Shown one piece after another: positions 1 through 10,561 of a stretch of DNA of 64,000 nt (the stretch's first letter is position 1; the number at the start of each line of letters is the position of its first letter). The notes beneath the pieces are model-generated. The model worked only from the letters and a program-made list of their open reading frames with translations. It searched no databases and was not told the origin of the DNA. The position numbers and the translations under genes were made by a program. Where the stretch lies: NCBI RefSeq assembly GCF_000403355.2, contig NZ_KE159646.1:1454258-1518257 (forward strand). The letters are read 5' to 3'. This DNA is from Adlercreutzia caecimuris B7. GTDB lineage: Bacteria > Actinomycetota > Coriobacteriia > Coriobacteriales > Eggerthellaceae.

Positions 1-1
1 C

Positions 2-832
2 GAGAAGATCGTGCCCATCATGGCCATCCTCTACGTGCTCGGCTCGCTTATCGTGCTCATCATGAACGCGGCGAACATCCCGGCCACCTTCGCGCTCATC
101 TTCGAGTGCGCCTTCAACCCCGCCGCCACCGTGGGCGGCGCCACCTTCGGCATCATCGCCGCCATCAGCCAGGGCGCCAAGCGCGGCCTGTTCTCCAACG
201 AGGCCGGCATGGGCTCCACCCCGCACGCCCACGCGCTGGCCGAGGTGCGCGACCCCCACGAGCAGGGCGTTGTGGCCATGATCGGCGTGTTCGTGGATAC
301 CATCGTGGTGGTCACCATGACCGCGCTCGTGGTGCTGTCCACCCTGTACGTGGGCGACGGAATGCTCGCCACCGGCGACTACGCGAGCCTCACCGCCGAG
401 ACTATCACCAAGACCAACATCGCCCAGCTGGCCTTCGGGCAGTTCTTCGGCGAGGGCGCAGGCGCCTGGTTCGTGGCCATCTGCCTTTTGTTCTTCGCCT
501 TCTCCACCATTCTGTCGTGGAACCTGTTCGCGAAGCTGAACGTGGAGTGGCTCTTCGGAAAGCGCGCCGTGCTGCCCTTCACCGTGATCGCGCTCGTGTT
601 CATCTTCCTGGGCTCACTTTTGTCCAACGACCTGGTATGGGAGATGGCCGATATGTTCAACCAGCTCATGGTCATTCCCAACGCCATCGCGCTGTTCGCC
701 CTATCGGGCGCGGTGCTGGCCATCGCCAACGCCAAGCATGACAAACGCGCCCTGGATGTGGCCGAGGAGAAGCTCGCAGACAAGGAGCGCGCCGCCATGA
801 ACGCCATGGTGGAGAAGGACGAGCGGAAGTAG
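2..832 (+). CDS. Sodium:alanine symporter family protein (AGCS), C-terminal part
   Basis: This is the C-terminal 276 or so residues of an amino-acid carrier; the reading frame is open to the left edge, so the start lies outside the window. The visible part holds several hydrophobic helices and the segment GLFSNEAGMGSTPHAHA, which is typical of the AGCS (AlsT/DagA) family of Na+-coupled alanine or glycine importers in the cytoplasmic membrane. The tail is charged and cytosolic (KHDKRALDVAEEKLADKE). A strong hairpin terminator follows directly, so it is the last gene of its transcript. Family is clear; substrate (alanine, glycine or other) cannot be read from the sequence. Confidence 0.9.
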   Translation, partial: EKIVPIMAILYVLGSLIVLIMNAANIPATFALIFECAFNPAATVGGATFGIIAAISQGAKRGLFSNEAGMGSTPHAHALAEVRDPHEQGVVAMIGVFVDTIVVVTMTALVVLSTLYVGDGMLATGDYASLTAETITKTNIAQLAFGQFFGEGAGAWFVAICLLFFAFSTILSWNLFAKLNVEWLFGKRAVLPFTVIALVFIFLGSLLSNDLVWEMADMFNQLMVIPNAIALFALSGAVLAIANAKHDKRALDVAEEKLADKERAAMNAMVEKDERK

Positions 833-846
833 GCCGTTCAGTCGTC

Positions 847-895
847 ATGGCAGACTCACGTGTATACCACTCATGAGTCTGCCATTTTCATTTTG
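847..895 (+). terminator. Rho-independent terminator after the AGCS symporter
   Basis: A perfect 12-bp stem (ATGGCAGACTCA, 847-858, with TGAGTCTGCCAT, 874-885) encloses a 15-nt loop and is followed by a T-rich stretch (TTTTCATTTTG). It lies 14 nt after the symporter stop codon. Downstream, 896-1039 is AT-richer and I see no gene in it before the oppositely oriented DUF3644 gene. Confidence 0.85.
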
Positions 896-1039
896 TGTCA
901 ACTCTATTAAATATAGGAACATTTGTTTCCATATTGACATTGCCGCAAAATGACGCACCTGCTATAATCTATTTCACCAAAGCCGACTTGAGTGGATACA
1001 AGCTGGGTTCCCGAATGGGAGTAGGCATAGGTTGTATGC

Positions 1040-2092
1040 TTAGAATTCCTTTGCTCCTGGGGTCGGCTTTGGTCGTTTCGCAACTTCTTTCTTCAGGCGA
1101 TCGATGACGCCTTCCGGATTCTCTCGTATCTTATCCCAAATCAAATCCACCGCTTGCTGCGAATAAATGAAAGAAGAGGCCTCCCCTTCCAGCGAGTTAT
1201 CGTAAGAGTATCGGCTATCGGTTTTCATTCCATAGAATGAAGTAAACAGTCCGAACATATAGAGGTTGAAGGGGCGACGATTCTTTGTGCGGGCGCGCGT
1301 ATCCGAGCCATCCTGCATCAGAACAACGTTCGACTTCGCCAGACGCTCGCAAATAGCCTTTACCACTCCACTCGGGCGATAGGGATATTTGTTCTTAACT
1401 TCAACAGGTGTCTTGATGATCGCCACGGGCACATCACCGCTCTCGGCAATGCGAAAAGTATGGTCGGCATCGCCTTTCTTCGTACTTCTCAACTCAGTTA
1501 CATAGGTGCAGCTGAATTTTCTGTTATCGAGTTCATCAGCTGTGGTAAGGATGCCCTCGCGTTTTTCCAACATCTTCTCAAGAACAATGGGGTCGTAGCG
1601 GGCGCGGCACTCATCTTCATCCACTGCAGATTTGCGAACAGACAAAACAAGATAGTTCTCCGGAATGAGGTCGCTCACCTCGATACCTAAGAGCCTTCTT
1701 GCCTGACGATCGAAATTTTCAACGGAGGCTTGCAGAATGGGCCCGTAGAAACTTTCGTATTCAGGAACAATGAAATGAGCGCTGGTATTTCGCACATCGA
1801 TGAGCTTGTCCATATTCCTGCGAAGAGGATCTTTGCTGTTCGTAAACACTTTTTTGAGGCAATCCTCTAGGGAAAGAGTACGCGTATTTCCAGGATAATA
1901 GATCTCCCCAATTCCATACCGCTCAATAATATGAGCTTTAAGCATGAGCTCCCATGCGTTGCAGAGGAAGAAAGAGCAGCCTTCTACATGGTACTGAATA
2001 GTAGGGCGATTATAGAGCTCGATGGCGAGCAAGAAAGCCTCCTGAGCCTTTCGTATAAGTCGATCGTACGTCTGTCGCTCCTGGTCGTTCAT
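1040..2092 (-). CDS. DUF3644 domain-containing protein
   Basis: The 350-residue product has the N-terminal DUF3644 look: NAWELMLKAHIIERYG followed by DVRNTSAHFIVPE, a helical HEPN-like arrangement with an R-x4-H motif (RNTSAH). The C-terminal half is charged and unrecognised. No signal peptide or membrane helix is evident, so it should be cytosolic. DUF3644 proteins have no established biochemical role; many are patchily distributed and occur beside restriction or other defence genes, which fits the restriction-modification pair 4 kb away. Codon use is visibly AT-richer than the flanking symporter and helicase, suggesting horizontal acquisition. The ATG at 2092 has a GGGGGCGAT upstream that may serve as a weak ribosome binding site. 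Confidence 0.75.
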   Translation of the reverse strand: MNDQERQTYDRLIRKAQEAFLLAIELYNRPTIQYHVEGCSFFLCNAWELMLKAHIIERYGIGEIYYPGNTRTLSLEDCLKKVFTNSKDPLRRNMDKLIDVRNTSAHFIVPEYESFYGPILQASVENFDRQARRLLGIEVSDLIPENYLVLSVRKSAVDEDECRARYDPIVLEKMLEKREGILTTADELDNRKFSCTYVTELRSTKKGDADHTFRIAESGDVPVAIIKTPVEVKNKYPYRPSGVVKAICERLAKSNVVLMQDGSDTRARTKNRRPFNLYMFGLFTSFYGMKTDSRYSYDNSLEGEASSFIYSQQAVDLIWDKIRENPEGVIDRLKKEVAKRPKPTPGAKEF

Positions 2093-2184
2093 ATCGCCCC
2101 CACTTCCATATCCCCTGATAATGACGAAGCATCATAGCACGCGCGAAGAATCGCGCTCTTGGACCCGTCGAAAACTAATACTTT

Positions 2185-5100
2185 TTACTCTTCCCCCAAA
2201 AGCTCGGCCAGACGGTCGCGGGTGAGGCCTTCCAGGGCGTCGACACCGGTGGCGGCCACTACGGAGTCCGCCAGGTCGCGCTTAGCCTCTTGCAGCGCCA
2301 CGATGCGCTCCTCGATGGTACCCTTGGCCACCACCTTGTACACATCCACCTCGCGCTCCTGCCCGATGCGGTGGGCCCGGTCGGTGGCCTGATCGGTAGC
2401 AGCGGCGTTCCACCACGGGTCGGCGTGCACCACCACCGAGGCGCCCGTGAGGTTGAGCCCCGTGCCGCCGGCTTTCAGCGATACGAGGAACACCGGCGTG
2501 TCATCCTCGTTGAAACGCTTCACCCGTTCCACCCGCTCGCGCTTGGGCGTGGCGCCGGTGATGGTGAAATGCGCCAGCCCCCGCCGGTCAAGCTCGTCGG
2601 CCAGCACCGAAAGATAGCTCGTGAACTGAGAGAACACGAGCACCTTGCGATCGGCCTCCTGAGCCTCGGCCACCAGCTCCATGATGGCGCCGAGCTTCTC
2701 GGCGCCGCCCCGGTAGTTCTCGAACACGAGGGCCGGGTCCAGCGCGATCTGCCGCAGGCGCGTGAGTTCGGCAAGCACCTCCACCGAGCTCTTCTCGACC
2801 TCGGCCAGGTGCCCGCGCCGGTTCGCCCGCGAGGCGTTCTGGCGCTTCTGGGCGTTCAAGTCCTCGCGCAGCCGCTGCTCGGCCCCGTCGTAGAGGCGCC
2901 GTTGCTCGTCGCTTAGGGGCACGTAGCGCACCATCTCAGTCTTCGCCGGCAGGTCGGTGAGCACGTCGGCCTTCCGCCGGCGCAGCAGAAACGGCTCCAC
3001 GAGCGCCCGAAGGCGGGCGGCCGCCTCCTCGTCTTCCCCTAAGATGCCCAGCTCGTAGCGCTCGCGGAAGCGCTCGTAGCTGCCGAGGAGCCCTGGCATG
3101 AGGAAGTCGAAGATGCTCCACAGCTCCGAGAGGCGGTTCTCGATGGGCGTGCCCGTCAGCGCGAAGCGCAGCGGGGCGCGCAGGCGCTTCACCGCGCGGG
3201 TGGTCTTGGTGGCGTGGTTCTTGATGCGCTGGGCCTCGTCGAGCACCACCATACCCCAGCCGACCGGCTGCAAGAAGGGCCCGTCGATGCGCACGCGGTC
3301 GTAGGAGGCCACGATGACAGCGGGAACCTCGCCCGCGGGAGCACCGTCACCGGCTGCCCGTGCACCGCGCCCGATCACGCGCCCCTCCCCCTCCGCAGCC
3401 GCCCGGGCCACGAGCATCTCGCGCTGGGTGCGCGTGCCCTCCAGGGCCGCCACGGGCACAGCAGGCGCGAAGCGGGCGAACTCGTCCAGCCAGTTGAACA
3501 CGAGGGAGGCGGGGCAGGCGATGAGCACCGGCGCTTCCAGCCGCCCCGCGTCCCGCAGGCTCTGCACGAGCGCGATGGTCTGGAGCGTCTTGCCGAGGCC
3601 CATCTCGTCGGCGAGGATGCCGCCGAAGCCGAGGGAGGCAAGCCGCGCGAGCCAGCGGAAGCCCTCCAGCTGGTAGGGACGCAGCGTGGCGGTCAGGCCC
3701 GCAGGGGGCTCCACGGGACAGCCCGGCTCCTCCACCCGGCGCAGGTAGTCCTCGAAGGTCGCATCGCGCACCGCGTCGGCGTATTCCCGATCGAGGTAGA
3801 ACGCCTGGTAGGTGGGAATCTGCGCCGAGCCGTTCAGAAGATCGTCGGCCGACACGCCCAGATCGCGCATCATCTCGCCGAGATGCGCCACATCGCCCTC
3901 GGCAAGCGCCACAATGCGCCCGTCGCTCATGCGGTGGAAGCGCTTGCGGCGGCGCAGCGAGGAGAACATCGCCGCCAGCTCATCGCGAGACACGTCGCTG
4001 TCGCGCACGTCCATCTGGATGAGGTTCGCGACCAGCGAAAGACCCAGCTGCACCCGCGGCGGCCGCTCTGCCACGAGCCGATCGAAGGCCGGAGTGGTGA
4101 ACACCTCGCCCGCAGCGCGAAACTGCGCAAGGCCCCCGTAGAGCAGCTCGCCGGCCAGGTCGGCCTGGCGCAGCGGCAGCGTCATAGAGCCGTCGAAGAA
4201 CTGGGCGGCCAGCATGATGCCGGCATCCTCCAGCGCCTGATCGCGGAAGGGCTGCTGCGAGGCGGGGCGCAGCTCGGGCTCCTCGCCCGAGTCGGCGGGG
4301 CTGGCCAGCACCACCTCGCGCTCGCCGTAGAACGCCTTCACCGTCAGGCGTATGAGCGCCGCCTCCTTCTTCCCGGTCTTATCGAAGTAGAAGGCAAGGG
4401 TGCCGGCCACCGGGCGCAGAGCCTCCCACCCCTCGGGCAGGCGCACGTCCACCGCCGCCTCCAGCACCGGCAGCGCCCGACGGCAGAACGCCGCCCCGTC
4501 GCCCTCGGCCACGAAGGCCGCGCCTCCGTCGGCAAGGCCCGCCTCCCGCAGAAACGCGAAGGCTGCCGCCGCGGCGCCCTCCACCCGCGCGGCCACGCCG
4601 TCGGCGAGCACGTAGGCCCGCTCCAAGCCCCGCACCACCAGCGCGGATTCGGACAGGTGCAGGTCGTAGCCGCCATCGGCAGCATCGAACAGAAGGGCCG
4701 TAAGCGGTGCGTCGGCGGCCACACGCCACGGTTCAGGCGCAACGTCGGCGCTCGCCTCGGCGCTGCCGGCGCGACGCGCAAACGTGAAGGATCCCTCGCC
4801 GAGGGCGTCCAGCAGGGCCACTACCTCCGCCTCGCGCACCCGTGCCTCGCGCTTGCCGGTGCCGGCGGTGCGGAAGGCCGAGCCCCCGAACAGGCGCTCA
4901 TCGGGAAAGAGCCCGGCCACCACCCGGGCCACGGCCCGGGACGGCTCGTCGAAGGCCTCCAGGCGATGGGCGAAGGCGAGCTTCTTGCCATAGGCGTGGA
5001 ACTCACCGCTCTGCACGTGGTGGGCGAAAGCCTCGATGTCGCGCACCTGGTAGGTTCCGCGCGCGCCGCCCACCGTCAGATGCAGCGACCAGAGGCGCCC

Positions 5101-5601
5101 GTCGTAGACGAGCTGAACATCCAGGCGCACGCTGCCGGGCGTCACGCCCAAGGCCGGCCCTTCCGCATCGCGCGAGACGAGAGCGGCCGCGCTATTCGCG
5201 CTCCCCTTTCCCTCTGCCAACAGCCGGCCGAGGGCCTCGCTCGTGCGCCGTGCCATCGGAGCCGCCGTTCTCGCCGCACCTTCCTCGAAGCTGCGCGGTT
5301 GGGCAAAGTAGGAGGTCACCAAGGCCACGCAGTGCTTGCACAAGCCGTCGAAGCGGGCGATGGCCGGGCAGGTGCACTCGTAGTCGACGATGCGCGACTC
5401 GTAGTCGCCGAACATCACCGAGGCGTCGAAGTAGTCGGCAATGCCCGAGGCCGAGGCCACGCGGGCGGATATCACCGTCACATCCTCGTCGCGACGCACG
5501 GTGCGCCCCGCGATTGACTTCGCGCTGGCGGCAATGCCCACGCCCCGCGACACGGCACGCGGATCGGCGTAATCGGCCAGCTTGATGCCTCCGACGCCCA
5601 C
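2185..5601 (-). CDS. SWIM zinc-finger SNF2-family helicase/ATPase
   Basis: This is a Swi2/Snf2-type DNA translocase of about 1138 residues. Near the N-terminus is a SWIM zinc finger (CTC, then CKHC, residues about 76-91). The ATPase core begins in the last 40 percent: Walker A DEMGLGKT, DEAQ box (VVLDEAQRIKN), SALTGTP-like RFALTGTPIENRLSELW, and helicase domain C ending in DRAHRIGQ. Such bacterial Rad5/RapA-like enzymes remodel DNA or stalled polymerases; the exact role is unknown. I place the start at GTG 5601 because GGAAGGAGG lies 5 nt upstream; the frame also has a GTG at 5634 without a good binding site. GC content matches the host, so it is probably a resident gene and not part of the adjacent accessory genes. 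Confidence 0.9.
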   Translation of the reverse strand: MGVGGIKLADYADPRAVSRGVGIAASAKSIAGRTVRRDEDVTVISARVASASGIADYFDASVMFGDYESRIVDYECTCPAIARFDGLCKHCVALVTSYFAQPRSFEEGAARTAAPMARRTSEALGRLLAEGKGSANSAAALVSRDAEGPALGVTPGSVRLDVQLVYDGRLWSLHLTVGGARGTYQVRDIEAFAHHVQSGEFHAYGKKLAFAHRLEAFDEPSRAVARVVAGLFPDERLFGGSAFRTAGTGKREARVREAEVVALLDALGEGSFTFARRAGSAEASADVAPEPWRVAADAPLTALLFDAADGGYDLHLSESALVVRGLERAYVLADGVAARVEGAAAAAFAFLREAGLADGGAAFVAEGDGAAFCRRALPVLEAAVDVRLPEGWEALRPVAGTLAFYFDKTGKKEAALIRLTVKAFYGEREVVLASPADSGEEPELRPASQQPFRDQALEDAGIMLAAQFFDGSMTLPLRQADLAGELLYGGLAQFRAAGEVFTTPAFDRLVAERPPRVQLGLSLVANLIQMDVRDSDVSRDELAAMFSSLRRRKRFHRMSDGRIVALAEGDVAHLGEMMRDLGVSADDLLNGSAQIPTYQAFYLDREYADAVRDATFEDYLRRVEEPGCPVEPPAGLTATLRPYQLEGFRWLARLASLGFGGILADEMGLGKTLQTIALVQSLRDAGRLEAPVLIACPASLVFNWLDEFARFAPAVPVAALEGTRTQREMLVARAAAEGEGRVIGRGARAAGDGAPAGEVPAVIVASYDRVRIDGPFLQPVGWGMVVLDEAQRIKNHATKTTRAVKRLRAPLRFALTGTPIENRLSELWSIFDFLMPGLLGSYERFRERYELGILGEDEEAAARLRALVEPFLLRRRKADVLTDLPAKTEMVRYVPLSDEQRRLYDGAEQRLREDLNAQKRQNASRANRRGHLAEVEKSSVEVLAELTRLRQIALDPALVFENYRGGAEKLGAIMELVAEAQEADRKVLVFSQFTSYLSVLADELDRRGLAHFTITGATPKRERVERVKRFNEDDTPVFLVSLKAGGTGLNLTGASVVVHADPWWNAAATDQATDRAHRIGQEREVDVYKVVAKGTIEERIVALQEAKRDLADSVVAATGVDALEGLTRDRLAELLGEE

Positions 5602-5821
5602 GACGCCCTCCTTCCCACAACGAATTGCGAACACTTGAGGTTACCACAACAACGCCATGCGCGAAGAGCGCAGGCGATCTCCCGCAAAAACGGAAGGGAA
5701 ATCGACACCGCCAGGTCACATCTCCGCGCACCCGCGAGCCCCACGACCGCCCGAAATGCCACGCCCAGCCGCGTCGTGTGCGAAAATACGGTCGCGCGGA
5801 TGATGGGTACCGCGCCCGTCA

Positions 5822-5830
5822 TGCTAGAAT
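5822..5830 (+). promoter_or_regulatory. Extended -10 promoter of the haem lipoprotein gene
   Basis: TGCTAGAAT gives an extended -10 (TGn followed by TAGAAT, 5825-5830), 44 nt before the ATG. No convincing -35 box lies 17 nt upstream, as is usual for extended -10 promoters. The 272-bp gap 5602-5873 separates divergent genes and shows nothing else I can name. Confidence 0.5.
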
Positions 5831-5873
5831 TCTCCCGCAATCCCATCGCACCCCGAGAATCGAGGAGACACCC

Positions 5874-6293
5874 ATGCGCCGCATTCTTCTGGCCCTCTGC
5901 CTCGCCGTCAGCCTGGCCGCCCTGGCCGGCTGCTCGTCGAACCATCCCATCACCAAGGCCGGCGAGGCCTGTGCCTCCTGCCACAGCGACGGGCGAGCCG
6001 CCGTAGAAGGGGAGGCCGTCGACGCGGCGCTGGCCGATGCGACGGAGACGGGCCTTACCTTTACCGTGGGGAGCGGTGCCGACAAGGTGTACCTGTGCAC
6101 GGTGGCCGTCGCCGACGGCGGCACCATCGTGCCCGCCCAGATGCGCGCGCTCACCGCCGACGAGCTCGGCGCCGTCACCGTGAGCGAGCCGGGCGTCTAC
6201 GCCCTCTGCACCGGCGAGATCTCCAGCCCCTCCTCGATCACCCTCGTCAACGCCACCGAATCCGGCCCCACCGATGCCGTCGTGAAGCTGTAA
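5874..6293 (+). CDS. Lipoprotein with a single CxxCH haem-binding motif
   Basis: The 139-residue product begins with a lipoprotein signal peptide (MRRILLALCLAVSLAALAGC, lipobox LAGC, lipidated Cys20). Shortly after follows EACASCHSDG, a single CxxCH that would bind one c-type haem. The rest is small, acidic and contains two further cysteines (LCTVAVAD and ALCTGE). I infer a membrane-anchored exported monohaem cytochrome or electron shuttle. The ATG is chosen because GAGGAG sits 6 nt upstream and the signal peptide starts there, although the frame is open further. It is a single-gene unit, with its own promoter and a terminator behind it. Confidence 0.75.
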   Translation: MRRILLALCLAVSLAALAGCSSNHPITKAGEACASCHSDGRAAVEGEAVDAALADATETGLTFTVGSGADKVYLCTVAVADGGTIVPAQMRALTADELGAVTVSEPGVYALCTGEISSPSSITLVNATESGPTDAVVKL

Positions 6294-6297
6294 GCGA

Positions 6298-6358
6298 CTC
6301 CGAACTTCACCCACAAAGCGGGAAAGTTCGGAGCCGGACAATCAGCAGCAACCCGGCT
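6298..6358 (+). terminator. Hairpin terminator between convergent genes
   Basis: CTCCGAACTT (6298-6307) pairs perfectly with AAGTTCGGAG (6324-6333). A second CCGG...CCGG stem follows and runs into CTTTTTC near 6356. Placed between the lipoprotein stop and the stop of the oppositely oriented endonuclease gene, it can serve the lipoprotein transcript. Confidence 0.6.
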
Positions 6359-6361
6359 TTT

Positions 6362-7207
6362 TCAGCCGATAAGATGTTTCAGGACAAGCACGGAATTCAT
6401 CGAGTCATCAAGATTATGTTCTTGCAGAGCACGCCGCATCTCCTCCTGCAAGCGATCAATGCACTCCTGGCGCGCCATCCGCACGTCACCGTTGTTGATG
6501 CGCGACACGTCCGACACGAGGCCCTTCTCGGAATCGAATCCAGTGAGCCATTGCCAGAAAGCCGCCCCCGTCAGATAGCGATATTGAAAGCCCGCAATGT
6601 CCTGATTGGCAAGATCGCGTTCGGAAGGCTCGTATGTGAGCACTTTATCGGTGGCATTCTTGTCGCGCAAAACGCAGAACGCAGCTCGAATCGGCTGGCT
6701 GCTCGCTCTCCGGAAGCGGCGTTGCGCCTCACATTTATCTTTCAGTTCGCGCAATTCTTGCGGAAAAGACGAGGAGTTCGTCGTGTTCTTCTGGGACTTC
6801 AGCTCGCATACGTAAAGCGCACCGTCGCGAACAGTCATCATATCCCCCGTGTCGAGTGTGTCAGACGATATGGCACTGACAATTGCCTGCCAGGTCGTGC
6901 CAATAACCGTCTCCTCGCTTGAGCTCTCGCAAGCGCGAAACGCCTCCGCGACGAACTCCTCGGCATTCTGCACACCGCGCGCCGCGAACATGATGATGTC
7001 TTTGGCGAGCAGCTTCTTTAAGTTGAGCTTCTTGGGATCGCGATAGTAGGCAATCCTGTTCTCCACGAATGCGTCAAGGTACTCGTAGGCTATGGCACGC
7101 TTATTCTCGATGTCAGTCAGTCCCTCTTCGGGCAAATCTACAAAATCGACTTCGAGACTGCGCTCGTCCGAAAATATCACCCGAGGCTCATCGCCGGAAC
7201 CACCCAT
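6362..7207 (-). CDS. Predicted type II restriction endonuclease (PD-(D/E)xK fold)
   Basis: This 281-residue protein is encoded divergently from a cytosine-5 methyltransferase, the standard layout of a type II restriction-modification pair. The middle contains DTGDMMTVRDGALYVCELKSQ: an acidic residue, a hydrophobic strand and E-L-K, consistent with a PD-(D/E)xK nuclease active site. It would cleave unmethylated cytosolic DNA at the site protected by the partner enzyme; the recognition sequence cannot be inferred. I start it at ATG 7207, which has GGAAGGTGGG upstream; the longer frame would run into the methyltransferase gene. AT-richer composition suggests recent acquisition. The nuclease call rests on context plus the motif, and no specific family was assigned. 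Confidence 0.7.
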   Translation of the reverse strand: MGGSGDEPRVIFSDERSLEVDFVDLPEEGLTDIENKRAIAYEYLDAFVENRIAYYRDPKKLNLKKLLAKDIIMFAARGVQNAEEFVAEAFRACESSSEETVIGTTWQAIVSAISSDTLDTGDMMTVRDGALYVCELKSQKNTTNSSSFPQELRELKDKCEAQRRFRRASSQPIRAAFCVLRDKNATDKVLTYEPSERDLANQDIAGFQYRYLTGAAFWQWLTGFDSEKGLVSDVSRINNGDVRMARQECIDRLQEEMRRALQEHNLDDSMNSVLVLKHLIG

Positions 7208-7280
7208 ACAAACCCACCTTCCTCGCTGCTTCGCTACCATCGCCATACTACTGGAACATTTTCGAGTCGTCCCATGCAAA

Positions 7281-7314
7281 CTTGTATAAAATGGTCTTAA
7301 AAATTTTCCGACCA
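7281..7314. promoter_or_regulatory. Divergent R-M promoter region with candidate operator
   Basis: The AT-rich gap between the endonuclease and methyltransferase starts contains TATAAA (7285-7290), a candidate -10, and a dyad TGGTC (7292-7296) / GACCA (7310-7314) around an A/T core. It ends 11 nt before the methyltransferase ATG. Because the methyltransferase carries its own N-terminal helix-turn-helix, this dyad is a reasonable autoregulatory operator. This is inference from position and symmetry. Confidence 0.4.
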
Positions 7315-7325
7315 GAAAGATAGCC

Positions 7326-8684
7326 ATGACCAGCAGCCAACCAGATGCGCTTATCTCCGCCGAGGAAGCCGCCGATATCCTCGGCGTGACCAAGCAAACA
7401 ATATCACGGCTCATCCGCGAGAGCAGAATTCCCGCGCAAAAGGTGGGAAACAAGTGGGTGCTCTACGCGGAGGATATCGCGGAATACCTCGACGCGAACA
7501 ACCTTATCCCCGAACCGAAGGACCACGGGAGGCGCTCCGAAGAGGCGACCCCCGTCGTGGCACTAAGCTTCTTCTCCGGTGCTCTAGGCCTTGACCTGGG
7601 TATGGAAGCAGCGGGGATCGCACCTCTGCTCTATTGCGAGAACGACCGGAAATGCCGCATGACCATCGAGGCCTGCCGTCCCGATACGGCCCTTGCGGGC
7701 GACATCAACTCCTATACCTCCTCCGAGCTGCTTGCCCTCGCGGGCCTTGCGCCAGGCGCCCACGTCGATGTCATGTTCGGAGGGCCACCCTGCCAGGCCT
7801 TCAGCACCGCCGGTGCGCGGCGCGCCTTCGATGACGCTCGGGGCAACGTGTTCCTGAAGTACCTCGAGCTGGCAGCGGAAATACGCCCCACCTATATCGT
7901 CATCGAAAATGTGCGGGGACTTCTCTCCACCCCCTATCCCACTTGCAAGGACGGCGACCCAGTCAAGGGCGGGGCACTGCGCCTAATTCTCAAGCATCTT
8001 GAAGAGGCAGGATACGCGGTGAGTTTCAATCTGTACAACGCCGCTAATTTCGGTGCGCCGCAAATTCGCGAGCGCGTGGTGCTCATCGGAAAGCTCGGAG
8101 GCAAAAAGGTTCCCTACCTCACGCCCACCCACGCGGCCGATGGCACGCATGACCTTCCCGCCTGGCGCACGTTCCGTCAGGCAGTAGAGGGCCTCGATCC
8201 CGAGGCGTCAACTCACACCGATTTCCCCCCGAAGCGCCTCAAGTACTTCGAGATGCTCAAAGAGGGCCAATACTGGAAACATTTGCCTCTCCCGATGCAG
8301 CGAGAGGCTATGGGGAAAGCCTACGAGCTTTCTGGGGGGAAAACGGGCTTCTACCGGCGTATCTGGTTCGATCGCCCCTGCCCAACTCTTGTCACGTCGC
8401 CCACGATGCCGGCGACCGATCTGTGCCATCCCACGGATAACCGGCCGCTTTCCGTCGAGGAGTACATGCGCGTGCAGGGCTTCCCCGATGACTGGCGCAT
8501 TTGCGGAGACATCTCTGACCGCTACCGTCAGATCGGCAACGCCGTCCCCGTGGCACTAGGCCATGCGATCGGCCGCGCAATCGTTGACGATATGCAGGGA
8601 ATCCCCTTCGATCGCCGTTTCGATGGCTTCAAATACTCCCGCTACCGCTGTACGAGCGATCAAACCTGGTGCATGCCCCAATAG
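7326..8684 (+). CDS. DNA (cytosine-5-)-methyltransferase with N-terminal helix-turn-helix
   Basis: The enzyme transfers a methyl group from S-adenosylmethionine to C5 of cytosine. Residues 10-55 form an excisionase/MerR-like helix-turn-helix (SAEEAADILGVTKQTISRLI). The C5-methylase motifs follow in order: motif I SFFSGALGLDLG (about 81-92), motif IV GGPPCQAFS with catalytic Cys156, motif VI IENVRG (193-198), motif VIII QIRERVVLIG, and motif X GNAVPVALGHAIG. The variable target-recognition region lies between VIII and X. It is complete at 452 residues and would protect the genome against the divergent endonuclease. The fused DNA-binding domain may also control transcription of the pair, as in other C5 methylases with N-terminal extensions. 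Confidence 0.92.
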   Translation: MTSSQPDALISAEEAADILGVTKQTISRLIRESRIPAQKVGNKWVLYAEDIAEYLDANNLIPEPKDHGRRSEEATPVVALSFFSGALGLDLGMEAAGIAPLLYCENDRKCRMTIEACRPDTALAGDINSYTSSELLALAGLAPGAHVDVMFGGPPCQAFSTAGARRAFDDARGNVFLKYLELAAEIRPTYIVIENVRGLLSTPYPTCKDGDPVKGGALRLILKHLEEAGYAVSFNLYNAANFGAPQIRERVVLIGKLGGKKVPYLTPTHAADGTHDLPAWRTFRQAVEGLDPEASTHTDFPPKRLKYFEMLKEGQYWKHLPLPMQREAMGKAYELSGGKTGFYRRIWFDRPCPTLVTSPTMPATDLCHPTDNRPLSVEEYMRVQGFPDDWRICGDISDRYRQIGNAVPVALGHAIGRAIVDDMQGIPFDRRFDGFKYSRYRCTSDQTWCMPQ

Positions 8685-8734
8685 CGAAACGGAGAATCGC
8701 GCCCGGGCCCCACTACTGTAGGAAAACCGCCTCC

Positions 8735-10534
<1,800 letters not shown>

Positions 10535-10561
10535 GATCGCGACTTCCCTCAGTCGGAGCCG

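Noticed and set aside
895-1107. Plus-strand 70-codon frame after the symporter terminator
   Set aside because: It has no binding site, starts inside the terminator T-tract and overlaps the end of the DUF3644 gene.
3214-5517. Long plus-strand frame of 767 codons
   Set aside because: It is antisense to the SWIM-SNF2 gene; its His/Arg/Gly-rich composition is the usual shadow of a GC-rich gene, and it has no domain or binding site.
2185-8684. DISARM-type defence system (SNF2 helicase plus C5 methyltransferase)
   Set aside because: The helicase has a SWIM finger and host-like composition, drmA, drmB and drmC are absent, and the methyltransferase is paired with its own endonuclease.
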